This document shows positions 33,906-45,106 of a stretch of 64,000 nt of DNA, piece after piece. The DNA is from Amylostereum areolatum. Lineage: Eukaryota; Basidiomycota; Agaricomycetes; Russulales; Stereaceae. Where the stretch lies: contig SAXG01000081.1 of NCBI GenBank assembly GCA_012932865.1, forward strand, positions 1-64,000. The letters run 5' to 3'. The number at the start of each line of letters is the position of its first letter. Position 1 is the first letter of the stretch. A model generated the notes under the pieces. The model was not told where the DNA came from and searched no databases. It saw only the letters and a program-made list of their open reading frames with translations. Made by a program: the position numbers and the translations under genes.

Positions 33906-36354
33906 TCAATCGGCTACTGTTACCGCGAAGTCATCGTCGTAGACGACGGAAGCAGGACCTCTGTAGGCGACAGTGAGTGTTAGATGCAAGGCCAAAATTC
34001 ATCCACGTACTCTTTCTTGACGCCCTGAAAGTTGTTACGTCTGTCAGGGTGGCTGAAAAAGTAGGAGAGAAACGACGCATACCTTGGCGGACCATGTAAC
34101 ATGCGCCTTCAGTTCTGTGAGTCCCAGTGACATGACAACAGAGTGGTGGCGCTCGTGATAAGGCCCGGATAGTCCGTGCTGAACGAGTATTGGTGCGCTG
34201 GATACATCGGCGAAGATTGTGCAGAGCGTCGTGAAAGGCTCTTCATCGGCGGGTTGGAATGGGTTAATGCTAGATAGATAGATGAAGACGTACTTCCAGG
34301 CTCGTCCACAAACTCGGGTATATCGTCGCCCCGATAGCATTTAACTTCATACATTGTCCGTCGCGTTTTCCTCATCTTTTTTGACGATAAATGGAACTTC
34401 TCTTCATACTCCCGTGTCTCCGATACCTGGGTGCCCTAAACGTATACATCCGTAAGTACACCAAAACCAACTAAAAAGGTGAGCGGCGGGTACCTTGACG
34501 ATTATAGGGTAGAATATATTGGGAAGGTACAGCGCGCCACTAGGATGTACGTGCACTTGCGCCTTGCGTTGTTTGTGGCTCAGCTTTCCTTCATCATAAG
34601 GTGCGAATCCTGCTACGCCGTATGTGACCTTGGCTACACGGGCCGATACATAGTGATCGATATGGAAAGAAACCGCGCCTTCAGCGACTGCTTTGCCTCT
34701 GTAAAATGAAGTCGGCATATTTCATTAAGTAATAGAGCAGTGCTGATATGGCGTACGTGTGCTCGTCTGGACGGAAGAGATGCAGACCTTCCGCCTCCAG
34801 GTGGTCCTTCAAGTTCGAGAAAAGGTACTCGCTTGCGGCAAAGCCTCCGACGAGGCAGAACATCTTTTTGACCCCACGATATCAATGAGAAAACACAACG
34901 TGAGATAAGCGTCTACATACCGAAATTTTCCTCGATCCTGTCGCCTTCTTCTGGTCGTCAATGGCACGAATGATTTCGTGCACCGATGGATCGAAAAAGG
35001 AACACATCTCCTCTCTGGAGACGCCACTTTAGCCCACAACCGGACGGATGAGCGACGTGGCGTACTTGGTGATTTTGAACTGTCCACTTCGAATGCCGAC
35101 GCTGGGATCGCGATCCGATATCATGCTACTGAACTTGACCACGGAATCTGCATTTCCTTTGAAGCGCTTCTTCGCGGTTTCGTCGAAGATTGCGCAGATG
35201 CTGTCGAGATAGCGCTTTTCTCCAAAACGCGATGACTTCAGCTTGTCTGAAAACCCGGTGAGCCTGGAGACTCAAACATAACGACACGAGGCGGGCTTAC
35301 TCTTCAAGAAAGCGTATGCACGCTGTCGCACGATGACAGAGCCTTGGAATATGCCTACGCATCGAGATTCCGTGAGCATTTGGGGCACAATACAAAGGAC
35401 GACAGACATACACTCGGATTCGGCGATCTCGGCGATCTTAACTGGGGAGCTTTGCGTGAAGGTGTACGCGCTGATATCCACGGTTCCTCCACCGGAATCG
35501 ATGACCATCACGTTCTTTCCGACCTAGACAGCGGTGAACCTATGCAACAACGGGGAGCAGAACCAGACGTACTTCGGTTGCCTCTGCCATCAAGCCCTTC
35601 GAGATACAGTAGTGAAAGCTGGCTTCGCCCTCCGTCACGAACGTGATCCTGTCTCTCCCGCTCGGCGTGTCTGGAACGAGCCCTGCCATGATCGCTGCCC
35701 TGCGCATTGCGCCCTGTTGGGCCCCTTCCCACCCGTTCGGATGACTGAGCACAAAGTCGATGTCGCCTAGGACCGAATTCCAGAGCGAGTCCCCGTTGAC
35801 GTTCGTTTCGCGGATCGACGTGCGAGCACGGTCAAACAAGAAGCGGTAGAAGTCGGCGAATACGGCGATGATGTCTTTGTGAGGAGGAAGAGTCGTGGTA
35901 GGAATGTTGGCGTCGCCTGTGGCGGTCTTAGGACGTAGGAGCAACTTGAACCTGTCGCGAGGATCGATGAGCTGAACCATCCCATGGGTATACGAGAGCT
36001 TCACGTACCATTCTAGTTTGAGCGGCTCCACCACCGTCGACGCGTCCTCGTCCTCGTCCTCCAGGTCTTCCAACGGCGGTTCCTCGGCGCCTATGGCGAC
36101 TACCTTGCCTTTGGAGTCGTAATGGATGATCGTTTGTACCTTGGAATCGCCGGCATCTTGTCCAGGATATCTGCAGCACATTCACCAGCATAATTACCAT
36201 CCAGAATCGGCATCACGTACCGTGTTACGGGGCGAATCTCGGGGACTCGTCCTGGGTCTAGTACTGCGTAGGATACGCCGCTGAATGTGGTTCCCAGGTC
36301 GAATGCAATGACGAGACGCCGTTTGAGGCCGCTGTATGGTTGGCGAGGAGGCAT
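33906..36354 (-). CDS. HSP70-like ATPase B (HSPA12-type)
   Basis: ATG 36354 (MPPRQPYSGLKRRLVIAF). Phosphate-1 DLGTTFSG near 36280-36303, phosphate-2 IDSGGGTVD near 35473-35505, adenosine-site VGGFAASEYLF near 34831-34860. Exon order matches copy A: first intron after PVTR, next exon YPGQDAGDSKVQTI, an acidic insert (EDEDEDAS), then LSHPNGWEGAQQGAM and FVTEGEASFHYC. C-terminal exons carry GKAVAEGAVSFHIDHYVS, and the last exon ends RGPASVVYDDDF, stop at 33906. Joins checked by eye hold, including NGVSREEMCSFF after a 39-nt intron. It probably encodes an intact ATPase of unknown client. The nearest upstream identified gene, TM4, is transcribed away from it. Confidence 0.85.
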
Positions 36355-37020
36355 ATAGGAGTGGTGAGGGGACTCTTCTGTAGAGCAGAGTGAGAGGGGC
36401 TAGGAAGGGGGAAGCAGGCCTGAACCAAGTATCACGAGGCGAGTCCGGCGCTTGGGACGGTGTAGGCGTTCTATTTCCGCTGGTCTCATTCACCTCTCGA
36501 AGGCTTTTAGATTTCGCCGTCAATACCTTTCGCGTTCAGCACTTTTCGCGTGGTACGTCCATTCCTGGTCCATTCCATTGTCAAGAAGCGGCACAGGCCG
36601 CGCACAAAAGCATGGGGGTTGGAATTGTGACTCGGAGATGACGAGGGAGAGGAATTGAAACGTGGTCGGTTCGACTCGTCAAGTAAGGGACTTATCTCGT
36701 TCTCACGCTAGGGTTATGGTGGGTAAATATATCATCTACTTACTTAGTCACGAGTCACGACCAGCGCCAGCGGACACCGTCTGTCTGACTTCCCACTTAC
36801 TCGTTCGTGAGTTCTCTCTTTCAATAACCACGGAATCGGTGGGTCCCGAAGAGAGCGCGGACGAAATTTTACAATGCTACCTCCTATGGGTGCAAGGTAA
36901 GATACAGCCACGACTCGCGACCGTGACGGAACAGCAGAACTTCGCCCACCGGCGTCGACTTGATCGACCCCGTGGCAACGGCTTGCGGCTATAAACAAAC
37001 GTCTCGCTGTGAACTAAATA
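36355..37020. other. Intergenic between HSP70-B and TM4, no gene seen
   Basis: No recognised coding segment. The first four exons expected for a TM-family gene are not found here, although a few short plus-strand frames are open. Confidence 0.4.
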
Positions 37021-37891
37021 CAGGGAATCCATTTATGTCACAAGAATTATCGGTCGAACTTGGCAACCTTCGTGCAGTGTCCCTCTGTACACACTTATGG
37101 TCGACATCTCTCGTCGCGTAAAAAGTTTGGTAACTTTTCCATCGCTCCGTGTTCATTTTGGTAACCGCGTTGAGACTCCCCAATACAGGTGCCACTGGCG
37201 AATTGTCAAAATGCATCTTCGAACGGGAAACTTGAACCGTACGCGCACTGAAAAGGCCATGGCTTCGCTACTCGAGTCTGGCACTGTTCACTGTCTGCTC
37301 TGGTATGCCTTGCTTCGCCTCGATCCACCTTTTGGCTCACAATTCTAAAACAGCTCTATGCAGCAGGGTATTCCACCAAGAGTGCAGTGACGAGCAACAC
37401 GGCGATGGAGAGTGTGACAGGCAACCCGGGCCCGGGGAGTCTCACCGACACGAGCAACAATTTCGAGAAGGGCGCACTGATAACTGATACCCCTCGTCGT
37501 GCGTCATATCCATCATCTTCGTTTTCCGTTGTACTCACAACCGACATTTAGGGGGTTTACACAACGCTCGTAAGCGCCCTCGTTTGTCTGGAGAGATCGC
37601 TTTGCGACCGGCACTTCACAAATCTATCCCCAGTCCCACTCCGACCCGAGATCAACCTTCGTCGCGTTATAGTGAACACTCGTGCGGAGAGCACTCGAGA
37701 ATCGTCGGTCTTCGTGATCGAACAACCCGAGCCAGCTTTTGAACGATCAGACAAGGAAGCCGACAGAGGCCTAACGGAGAGTAAGTAGATCATGGTTTCC
37801 AATCCCACCCCCCACTTACTTTTCTATCTAAATAGTTGCATTGCCACAGCTGAGCGCTGACGCCGTAGTCATCACGACCAAGGGCATTTGA
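37021..37891 (+). pseudogene. TM4: 5'-truncated seven-helix family relic
   Basis: Only the last part of the family is present. An exon-5 remnant ends LWSTSLVA, then an in-frame TAA where Tyr/Cys-Lys is expected. Exon 6 follows (MHLRTGNLNRTRTEKAMASL ... CLLW to 37303), then a short diverged exon 7 and exon 8 starting GVYTTLVSALVCLERSLCDR. A final exon (IALPQLSADAVV, to 37891) may be joined through a gtaagt donor at 37781. Helices 1-4 are missing. Confidence 0.7.
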
Positions 37892-38375
37892 CATTGAAGG
37901 ATGCCCGGTGGTGGTTACAAATCCCGAACCATGATCCTCTCGACAAAACCTGCACGCACCTGTCACCTCCTCACACAATCCTCGCATCGTGCACCGCGTC
38001 GACGTGTTTGCGTCCCTCGGACATCATGCCACGCGGGCGTAACCCGGTGGCTGCCGCCAATACCGACACCAGTACAGCACATGCGATAAATCTAACTCTC
38101 GTCTCTCTATAAACAGTCCACACATCGGCACGAAAATGGAGGGCGCCTGCGATGCTGTGCATCACACTTACGGCAAGCCGTGTGTATGATCGTTCCCCGG
38201 GAGTTGATGAGCGTAGTAAGCGGCACCACAGATTCTACAATTCTAAATACACCTCAGTACCCGCACCCGTACGCTCAACAATGCCGGCCGTTCAATCTGC
38301 ATTTGTATGTTCGTATAAGTACGCGTACGGTCACTCCATCTCCTGATTCTCTTCTACTGACAACCCGCACAGACC
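37892..38375. other. Intergenic upstream of TM3, no gene seen
   Basis: Open plus-strand frames are short and without recognisable content. Confidence 0.35.
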
Positions 38376-40059
38376 ATGTCCGAAAGCCCAACCCTGTCTC
38401 CGGGGAACGAACAGATCCTCAACCTCACCGTCGCGCTGACCGGCTTCACACAATCCGTCACCGCGTCCCAGCGGCCTTTCGCGCTGGAGACGGCGCTATT
38501 CGGTGCGTTTGCTCACTCGCCCTGGGTCGAGTCGTTTAGGAATCCTCACACCCTTACCCCATCCTCGCAGGTGTTTTCACCCTTCTGATCATCCTGTCGA
38601 CGTGGATCCCGGTGTGCGCATCCGTCTGTTCTCTCGTGGACGGGCGTTGTTGACGCGCGCTCGCAGGCAGCGGGGGCTTCGCACCGTGCCCAACCTCGCG
38701 ATGCTGCTCAGCACGCTCATCATGTACGGAACCGCAACGACGCACTGGGCGCTCCAACTGCACAGCCTGTCTGCGCTCTCCAAGGGACTCCTCGCCACCG
38801 AATCCGTCGCGGAAAACTGCCTCTCACAAACGGCGCTCCCGTTCATTTCATGCGCGTCGGCGGGAGTGTTGTTCCCCACGGACGTCGCGGTCCTGGTCAA
38901 CGCGCACCAGGTGTGCGTACCCACCATCCTCCTGTCCATCGACGTGCGCTCCTTCCCTCTCGCCCATCTTGAAGAAGGTCATGGAATGCGCGCGCACACC
39001 AGATCGTCCTGGGGGACGCGATCGTCGTCTGGCGCGCTGGGATCTTCTGGAGTCGGAAATGGGCGCTGTGCGCCGTGTCGGCGGCGCTCCTCCTCTTGAC
39101 GCTCGGTACATACATCAAAGTCCCTCGCTGGAATGACAAGCGCCCAGGCCGCTCACCGCAGTATTTAAATTCCAGTCATGTCCATCCTCGACTCCAGGAA
39201 TGCGTGCACACGGTCGGGAGGAGGACTCCTCGCGGAACTGCTCGTCGGCACGAGCCTCAGGGTGGCGGCGTGCGTCGCGTCGCTGGCCACGAACGCGTGG
39301 GCGACGAGCCTCATCGGCTACAAAGCGTGGTGCGTTCCTTCTTCCCCTTTGCTTTCTCCCGTCCGTTCCCTGTACCGAGTGCGCCGACGCGTTGCGATGC
39401 CAGGCGCCACCGAGAGCTCGTCCGAAGCCATTTTCAAGACGGAGGCACCAGCACGATGTCCGAGAAGATCATGACGGCTGCTCTTCGAGTCCGGGCTGCT
39501 CTACACCTGTCTCTGGGTGCGTTGTCCCGCTGGTGCGGACATCCTACTACAGAGACCTGACATGGGTGCTGGCAGGGCTTCGTCGTCGCGTACGAAGTCG
39601 TCGAGTCCGAGCTCTACGCCTGGCACGCGATCTCGGGGCCCCTCGCGGTGCGCTTCAACAGAATCGGGTCCGACTTTGTCAAGTCCGGTCTCATCCACGT
39701 CACAGTGCGTGCCATCCCCCCTCTTCGAAGTCACCGTACCAGCTCACCGTCATTGCACGGGCACATCTCTGGGAAAGGGCATCTACCCGACGGTCATCAT
39801 CGTCCTGGTATGCCTCGAGAAGACGCACTGCGACCGCAACTTCACGTATGACCAGTCCGCGTTCGTCGCGCCTGCGGCTCCGCTTCGTCGTGTCACGGTC
39901 GACACCGTGGAAGCGCGACGGGAAACACCTAGCGTATTTCCCGGAGGGGGGTCAATTGACGAGGCAGATGAGGAGTTCGAGAGCGAGGCGAAGAGGATAT
40001 TAGTTTCAGGAAGGACGCGGACGGCAGTAAGTAGTCGTCTTCCTGACTTCAAAGTGTGA
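38376..40059 (+). pseudogene. TM3: seven-helix family member with one frameshift
   Basis: Exons by comparison with TM1/TM2: 38376..38502, 38571..38613, 38667..38943, 39003..39105, 39176..39329, 39404..39516, 39576..39704, 39778..40059. Exon 2 (43 nt) and exon 4 (103 nt) have family lengths. Exon 6 is 113 nt instead of 112: near 39477 one extra base breaks the TALLFESGLLYTCLW segment. Without that base the model gives about 408 residues. N-terminus MSESPTLSPGNEQILNLTVA; landmarks VLGDAIVVWRAGIFW, ATNAWATSLIGYKAW and LVCLEKTHCDRN. It may be a recent pseudogene or a sequencing error. Confidence 0.75.
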
Positions 40060-40154
40060 TCCTCCCGAAGTTTGTTGTCTGCAGAACGGTCTCCTCGAAT
40101 ATGAAGCATTACGAATACACACGTATCATACACCTTCCTCGACGTCTGTCTATA

Positions 40155-40155
<1 letters not shown>

Positions 40156-40183
<28 letters not shown>
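40156..40183. repeat. 28-base poly-C tract
   Basis: An uninterrupted run of 28 C on the plus strand, starting 6 nt past the stop codon of the minus-strand gene at 40189-40588. It is poly-G in that gene's mRNA. Exact length is likely unreliable in an assembly. Confidence 0.9.
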
Positions 40184-40185
<2 letters not shown>

Positions 40186-40188
40186 TCT

Positions 40189-40588
40189 TCAGTTCGAGTA
40201 TTTGCTCGGGACGTTCTTCCTGCGCGCGTGTACACCATCGAGTAAGTCGTCTATATGTACCCTCAAAACACGACAAAAACGCACCCAGTGACCGACTCGA
40301 AACCCGACCTCGCAGCGTCCGTGATCCGCTCGTTGGTCGACCGACCAAGGGAGATGCCCCCCTTACGCTCGAGCGCGTCGAGGCCTGTACATCGTCAAGG
40401 AGACCACTTCGTTCAGACGCAACCCTCGGAGAAATACGAAAGGAAAGAAACGCACCCTTATCGCCGTAATCCTCGTTCTGTCCCCCGGTCATCCCCGTCC
40501 CCATCCCCGTACCGGTCGTCGTGGACGCGTTGTTGTTCGTCGACTGCCCGCTCGCCGCCTGCTTGATCTTGTTCAGAAGTCCGGACAT
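40189..40588 (-). CDS. Small conserved fungal protein (QNEDYGDKG type)
   Basis: Minus-strand model of three exons: 40588..40456, 40384..40285, 40219..40189; 87 residues, all phases fit. It starts MSGLLNKIKQAASG, then a Ser/Thr/Gly linker, the family signature MTGGQNEDYGDKG (across intron 1), STNERITDAARSGFESVTGK and the C-terminus VPSKYSN. Short proteins with this layout are widespread in fungi; their role is not established, and a stress link is only a guess. A TATA box (ggggtataaagg on the gene strand) lies at about 40670-40681. The poly-C tract starts just after the stop. Confidence 0.82.
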
Positions 40589-40665
40589 GATGGATAGTAG
40601 TTAGTTGAGTGTGGTGGGTTTGGTGAGCGTGGGGATTAGTTGGGTGCTCAAACGCGAACGGCTCA

Positions 40666-40684
40666 CCCGCCTTTATACCCCGCC
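40666..40684 (-). promoter_or_regulatory. TATA box of the small conserved gene
   Basis: Gene-strand ggcggggtataaaggcg about 85 nt upstream of the ATG at 40588, the usual distance for this type of promoter. Confidence 0.55.
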
Positions 40685-40699
40685 CATCGCCGCCAAGCG

Positions 40700-41334
40700 C
40701 GCCGGCCCTGGCGCGACGACGTCACCGGAGCGTCACCGCCCACTTTTCACTTTTGAGGGGATTGGAGGGCGCAGGCAATCTTGGGAGTCGAAGGAGCGCC
40801 GGCGTCATGACGCGACTCCATACCACCGTGCGCCACAGCCCCGCCACCGCGCCACGTTCCCGGGTCCGCCCTCCCGATTACAAACACGTTTTCATTTCTG
40901 CGCAATTATTCGAGTTACGCACATATATCCTGTCCATTCGCCCACCTCGCCCACCTCATCCATCCATCCGTCGCTCTCGATCGAGTCTCCACGTCAAGTC
41001 ACAACACGCCAACGCACGCACGCACGCCGCACCGACCAACCAAGTCCATTGATGAAAAAAAAACACTAAGTATAGCGAGTCCTACTTATAAACTATGAAC
41101 ACAAACGCGCTCGGAAACAGGCACACGGACAGAAACACAAAAGGAAGAGAACACAGAGAGTCGAAGGGATGGACAGGGCGCGAGGCGGGGAGGAGAGGAG
41201 AGGGGAGGGGAGGGGAGTCGTACGTACGGTACTCGACACGCGGGGGGACCAGACCACGACGGGGGCCAGAGCCCGAGGCGCAAGGGGGCAAAACGCTACG
41301 ACGCATCTAGATTCCTCCTCCCCCCTTCCCCTCC
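40700..41334. other. Intergenic, no gene seen
   Basis: GC-rich with open frames on both strands but no recognisable protein. A purine-rich ggggag run lies at 41190-41220. Confidence 0.4.
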
Positions 41335-43938
41335 TCACCGCGGCGCGGCACTATGGTACGACGGCGGCGGGGGCGAGAACGCCCGCTGCTGCTGCTGGGG
41401 CGGCGGCTCCCACGACGCGCCCGCGGGCGCGCTTGCGGGCGGCGGGGGGTGCGATGGGGGCTGTTGTGTGGGGGACGAGTACATGCCGACGGGGGAGCCC
41501 GGGATGTGCGCGGCGTACCCGCCAACGCCCGCGCTCTGCACGTGGTACCGCTCCATCGCGGCGCGCGCGCCCACGCCCGCCTGGTTCTGGCTCTGGATCT
41601 GGAAAGCGTCGTGGTTCGGGTGGGGGGGTTGGGAAAGGGATTGGGAATGAGTGTGAGGGGGCGGGGGGCGGGGGGCGTGGGATTGGGATTGGGCGGAGGC
41701 GAAGGACGGCTGGGCGTAGCCCGGCGTCGGAAGCGGCGTGCCGTCGTCGTCGTCTTCGACGAGGTACGTCGCGGGCGCGGAGGCGGGCGGGGGGTACGCC
41801 GGCGCGGAGGACGGCGGGGGAGGGAACGAGGACACGGGCGCGGGCGCGGATTGCGGTTGCGATTGCGCCGAGTCGTCTGCTCTAGGGTACGCCGGCGCGC
41901 CCATCGGATGCCGCTCCTGCGGCGGCGGGGACCGCGCGCGGCGGGGCGTCGATGCGCCGTGGCCGCGCCTCCCACGAGTCGTCGCTGTTCTGCCGCACCG
42001 GCAGCCGCCCGTCCTCGCGCGGACTGGCGGGGTACACCACGCCGCCGCTCTCCCCGTCCTCCGTGTACCGCCGCCCCGTGGAGTCGTACCCGCCCCCGCC
42101 CTCGGTGCGGAAGGTCGGGACGCGCGCGCTGCCGGCGCTGCGCGGGGTCGGCTGCGTGTAGGCGCGGATCGGGGACGTAGCCGACGGCGCGGCCGGAGGC
42201 GTCCCACTGCTGGTGTTGGTGCGTGGGGATCGTGCGGGCTGTAGGCGTGCAGGGCGACGTCGGCGGTGGAGTCCATCGGGGCGGGCGAGGCGCCGAGGGT
42301 GACGGTCGAGGAGGAGTTGAACGAGGCGGATTGGGAGCCGTAGACGGACATGCCGGCTTCGGAGAGTTTGCCTTGTCTGCGTGCAGTGCGTCAGGATGGA
42401 TGGGGGGACAGAACGGGGAAGGGAGGGGAGGGGAGGGGAGGGACGGACCGGGCTTTGCGGCGCTCGTAGATGTACGCCGGTTTCTGCTTGCTCATCTGTC
42501 GGTAGATGTACCACATCGCGAGCACGGTGATGACGACGCTGACGGCGACGACGGCGTAACTTGCGATGCGCTGGCTGGTGGTCTCCGCTGCGACGCCAAA
42601 CGAAACGAAGGGGGGTCAGAAACACCGCAGCGAAGGGGAGGGACGGACGACGCACTGTCCGCGCCTTCGATGAGCACGCCGAGGTAGACGGTGACGAATT
42701 GCTTCGGGAGGGAGAGGATGGCGGCGATGGAGAACGTGATGATGCCCATGCCGCACGTGGAGAACACGGCGGTGGTGACTATTTCCAGCCGCCCAAAAAT
42801 AACACGCATCGGCAATCAGCACACGACGCCACGCCCACAGCATCGGGAGAAGAGAAGGGGCAACGCACAATGACCGGGGATCGCACTCAAACGTGCAATC
42901 AGCGCGATCTTGAAGCCGCCCTCGCGCACGACGCGGGCGAGGATGCCGTAGGTAAAGTTGGTGCGCTCCAGCTTCTCTCCGCGCGCGCGACAGCACCACT
43001 TGAAAGCGCTGGGGATGACATCATCGCGGGTGCGTGGGCGAGGCAGGGTGGGAGAGCATAGCGTTCAGTCAGCATTCTCGCATGCACAGGAAAGTAGATG
43101 GTGCGCACTAGAAGTTGCCGACCTCGCCGAAGAACGTGCCGGCGGCGACGATGGCGAATCCAATCCATAGACCCCACACGACGCCACAGAGGATGGCGAT
43201 GATTTCGTGGCCGAATAACTAAGGAGAGGCGGTTGGTGTCGGAAGAGGGATGAGGCGAATCCGAAGTGACTCACTGGGGGGAACGAGAGCACGAAGAGGA
43301 TGGCGATGGGGATCACCCAACCAGCAGGAATACTGGAAAGCATTACTTCAGCGGCTGCGAATGGACGTCGGGCCCGCGCCAAGAGCAACGATGGGAGAAA
43401 CGGGTTCGTCTTGGCGACCGCGTGCGCGATTGTGCAAACGGCGAAGGCGAAAGGCAGAGAACAAGGCGAACGAAGGAGAACAAGGACGCACCCTTTGATC
43501 TTGGTGGCGGCCGGCTTGAGCTTGTCGACGATTTGTTGGTGGTAGATGGTGAGGACGGCGGTGAGTATGCCGATGAGGATGATTCCAACGTAGTACCCTG
43601 CCACCCGTCTCAGCTCACACGCACACGCACATAGAGCAGGGAGGCACTAGAGGTGGAGAGAGAAAGCACGCACACGTCCACTCCTTCCGTATCCAAAACC
43701 GCCAGTTGCCCAGCCGTTTCCAGTCAAGCGCACCCTCCCGTTTGAGTTCTGCGGCCTCGCTCGGTGTCGGGCTGGGTGTGCGGGATATGGAGCGTGCGAT
43801 CGGGTCCGCCTTCGAGGCGTTGGCGTTGAGGTGGATGCTGCTGGAGGAGCGTAGGTTGTCGTACCCGCCGCCGTTCGGGGGGTAGAGGTAGGGGCTGGCG
43901 GCTTGGCGCTCGCCATATGCCGGATATGGGGAGGACAT
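41335..43938 (-). CDS. TVP38: Golgi membrane protein Tvp38 (VTT/SNARE-associated domain)
   Basis: Start ATG 43938 (MSSPYPAYGERQAASP). The cytosolic N-terminal region is followed by YYVGIILIGILTAVLTIY (exon 2, from 43597), GIPAGWVIPIAILFVLSFPP and LFGHEIIAILCGVVWGLWIG. The family core GNFYAFKWCCRARGEKLERT, LARVVREGGFKIALIARLSA and IPGHFTTAVFSTCGMGI follows. After SLPKQFVTVYLGVLIE comes a last helix, then a long Pro/Ser/Gln-rich tail. Tvp38 proteins act in Golgi membranes, possibly as lipid scramblase relatives. The tail changes frame twice (near 42215 and 41930) and returns to frame, ending at 41335. The membrane core is intact, so the gene is probably functional and the tail breaks may be assembly errors. 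Confidence 0.85.
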
Positions 43939-44526
43939 CGAAGGAGTCGTCGTCGTCGTCGTGGTCGGTGAGCAGGAGGGGGGGTATCCAGAGGGCGTAG
44001 GCCCGAGCGAAAGAGCGGGAGGGGGGCGGGGAGCGTTGACGGCGGTGGGCGGGGAAAGGCGGTTGTGATGGTCTGGGCGAAACGAGGCAACCGCCTTTCC
44101 CAGTTTCCATACTTTGCTTCTCTTTCCCACGCCATTTTTATTCCTTTTTCCCCGCTTCGGTGGTCGGGGATATCGGCCCGCCATCCCCAAAGGCTGCGCA
44201 GTGCGCACCATGCTGAGCTCGCCGTCGAGGTATGATACAGTGTCATACAACTGCCAGCGTAATTGCGTACGGCATAAACCAGTAGGTACATATAACGTGC
44301 ACGGGGAAAACCAGGAAAATAAAATAAAACTCAGTACGGTGTCCACGGTTTCAAGCGCGGCCGTCTTGAGTTCTCCTCCCTGTTACAAAAACAGTTCGTA
44401 CGGTGTTTGTTCTGGGAGAAAGCGGGGTACATCCGTACCCGTGGGTATACAATAACAAGACTGTAATACATATACACATCGACACCATCCGAGTCTCCGT
44501 CCCCGAGAGTGAAAACGAAAAGCCCA
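43939..44526. other. Intergenic between TVP38 and the PAH gene
   Basis: Contains the presumed TVP38 promoter; no other gene recognised. Upstream frames on the minus strand stay open but lack a family match. Confidence 0.4.
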
Positions 44527-45014
44527 TTACGGGATAGGGGTCGAGACGCCCATGTTCGTGGCAGGGTACACCAACGTCATCCTCCCCGGCGTACGCATCT
44601 GCACCACCATACCCGCGCCCTGCCCTCGGATCATCGTGTACTTCCACCCGTCCGGCAAGATCTCGTTGAACCCCCTGATGAGGTCCGGGAAGTCCTTCAG
44701 CACGAACGCGATGTTGATCATCGTCTTCAGGATGTCCGGTCTGTGCGCGCACGCGCGGCCATCGCGGCGGTCAACGGGATCGCCCCGATGAGAGGAGAAC
44801 GGACGCACGACACGCGGATCTCCAAGATGACTTCAAAAAGGTCGAAGTAGACGGAGCTTCCGCCCGGGGTCGCGTGGAGTGTATCGGCGACGTGGTCGAA
44901 GTGAGCGCCCGTGGCCTGCTCAGAAGCGGTGGTGGGGTTTCTGGGTTTGGTGGTGTTGGGGGCGCTGGTGGTGCTGGTAGCCCGTTTGGAGGGGCGAGGA
45001 GGGTGGTTAGGCAT
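44527..45014 (-). CDS. Short protein with a Sin3-type PAH domain
   Basis: ATG 45014 (MPNHPPRPSKRATSTTS...). One intron (donor gtgcgt after LEIRVS, acceptor cgcacag) joins in phase to PDILKTMINIAFVLKDFP, then DLIRGFNEILPDGWKY, stop at 44527. The segment from VYFDLFEVILEI to ILPDGW follows the paired amphipathic helix pattern, with the hallmark P-x-LI-x-GFN-x-x-LP-x-G near the end of the fold. Sin3 corepressors have three or four such domains in over 1000 residues; this protein has one in about 140. It may bind a transcription factor as a stand-alone module. A TATA box (tatataaagg) lies near 45094-45104. Confidence 0.65.
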
Positions 45015-45093
45015 GGTTGTTGAGAGCGTAGAATGAGAGCGTGGGGAGGCGAAGAGTAAGGATAGGCTGTTGCCGTGTTGGCGCCGTCAGCCG

Positions 45094-45106
45094 CCTTTAT
45101 ATACCT
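45094..45106 (-). promoter_or_regulatory. TATA box of the PAH gene
   Basis: Gene-strand ggtatataaagg about 85 nt upstream of ATG 45014, the same spacing as in the small conserved gene at 40588. Confidence 0.5.

Noticed and set aside
41353..42180. 275-codon plus-strand open frame
   Set aside because: Arg/Gly-rich shadow of the TVP38 tail in very GC-rich DNA.
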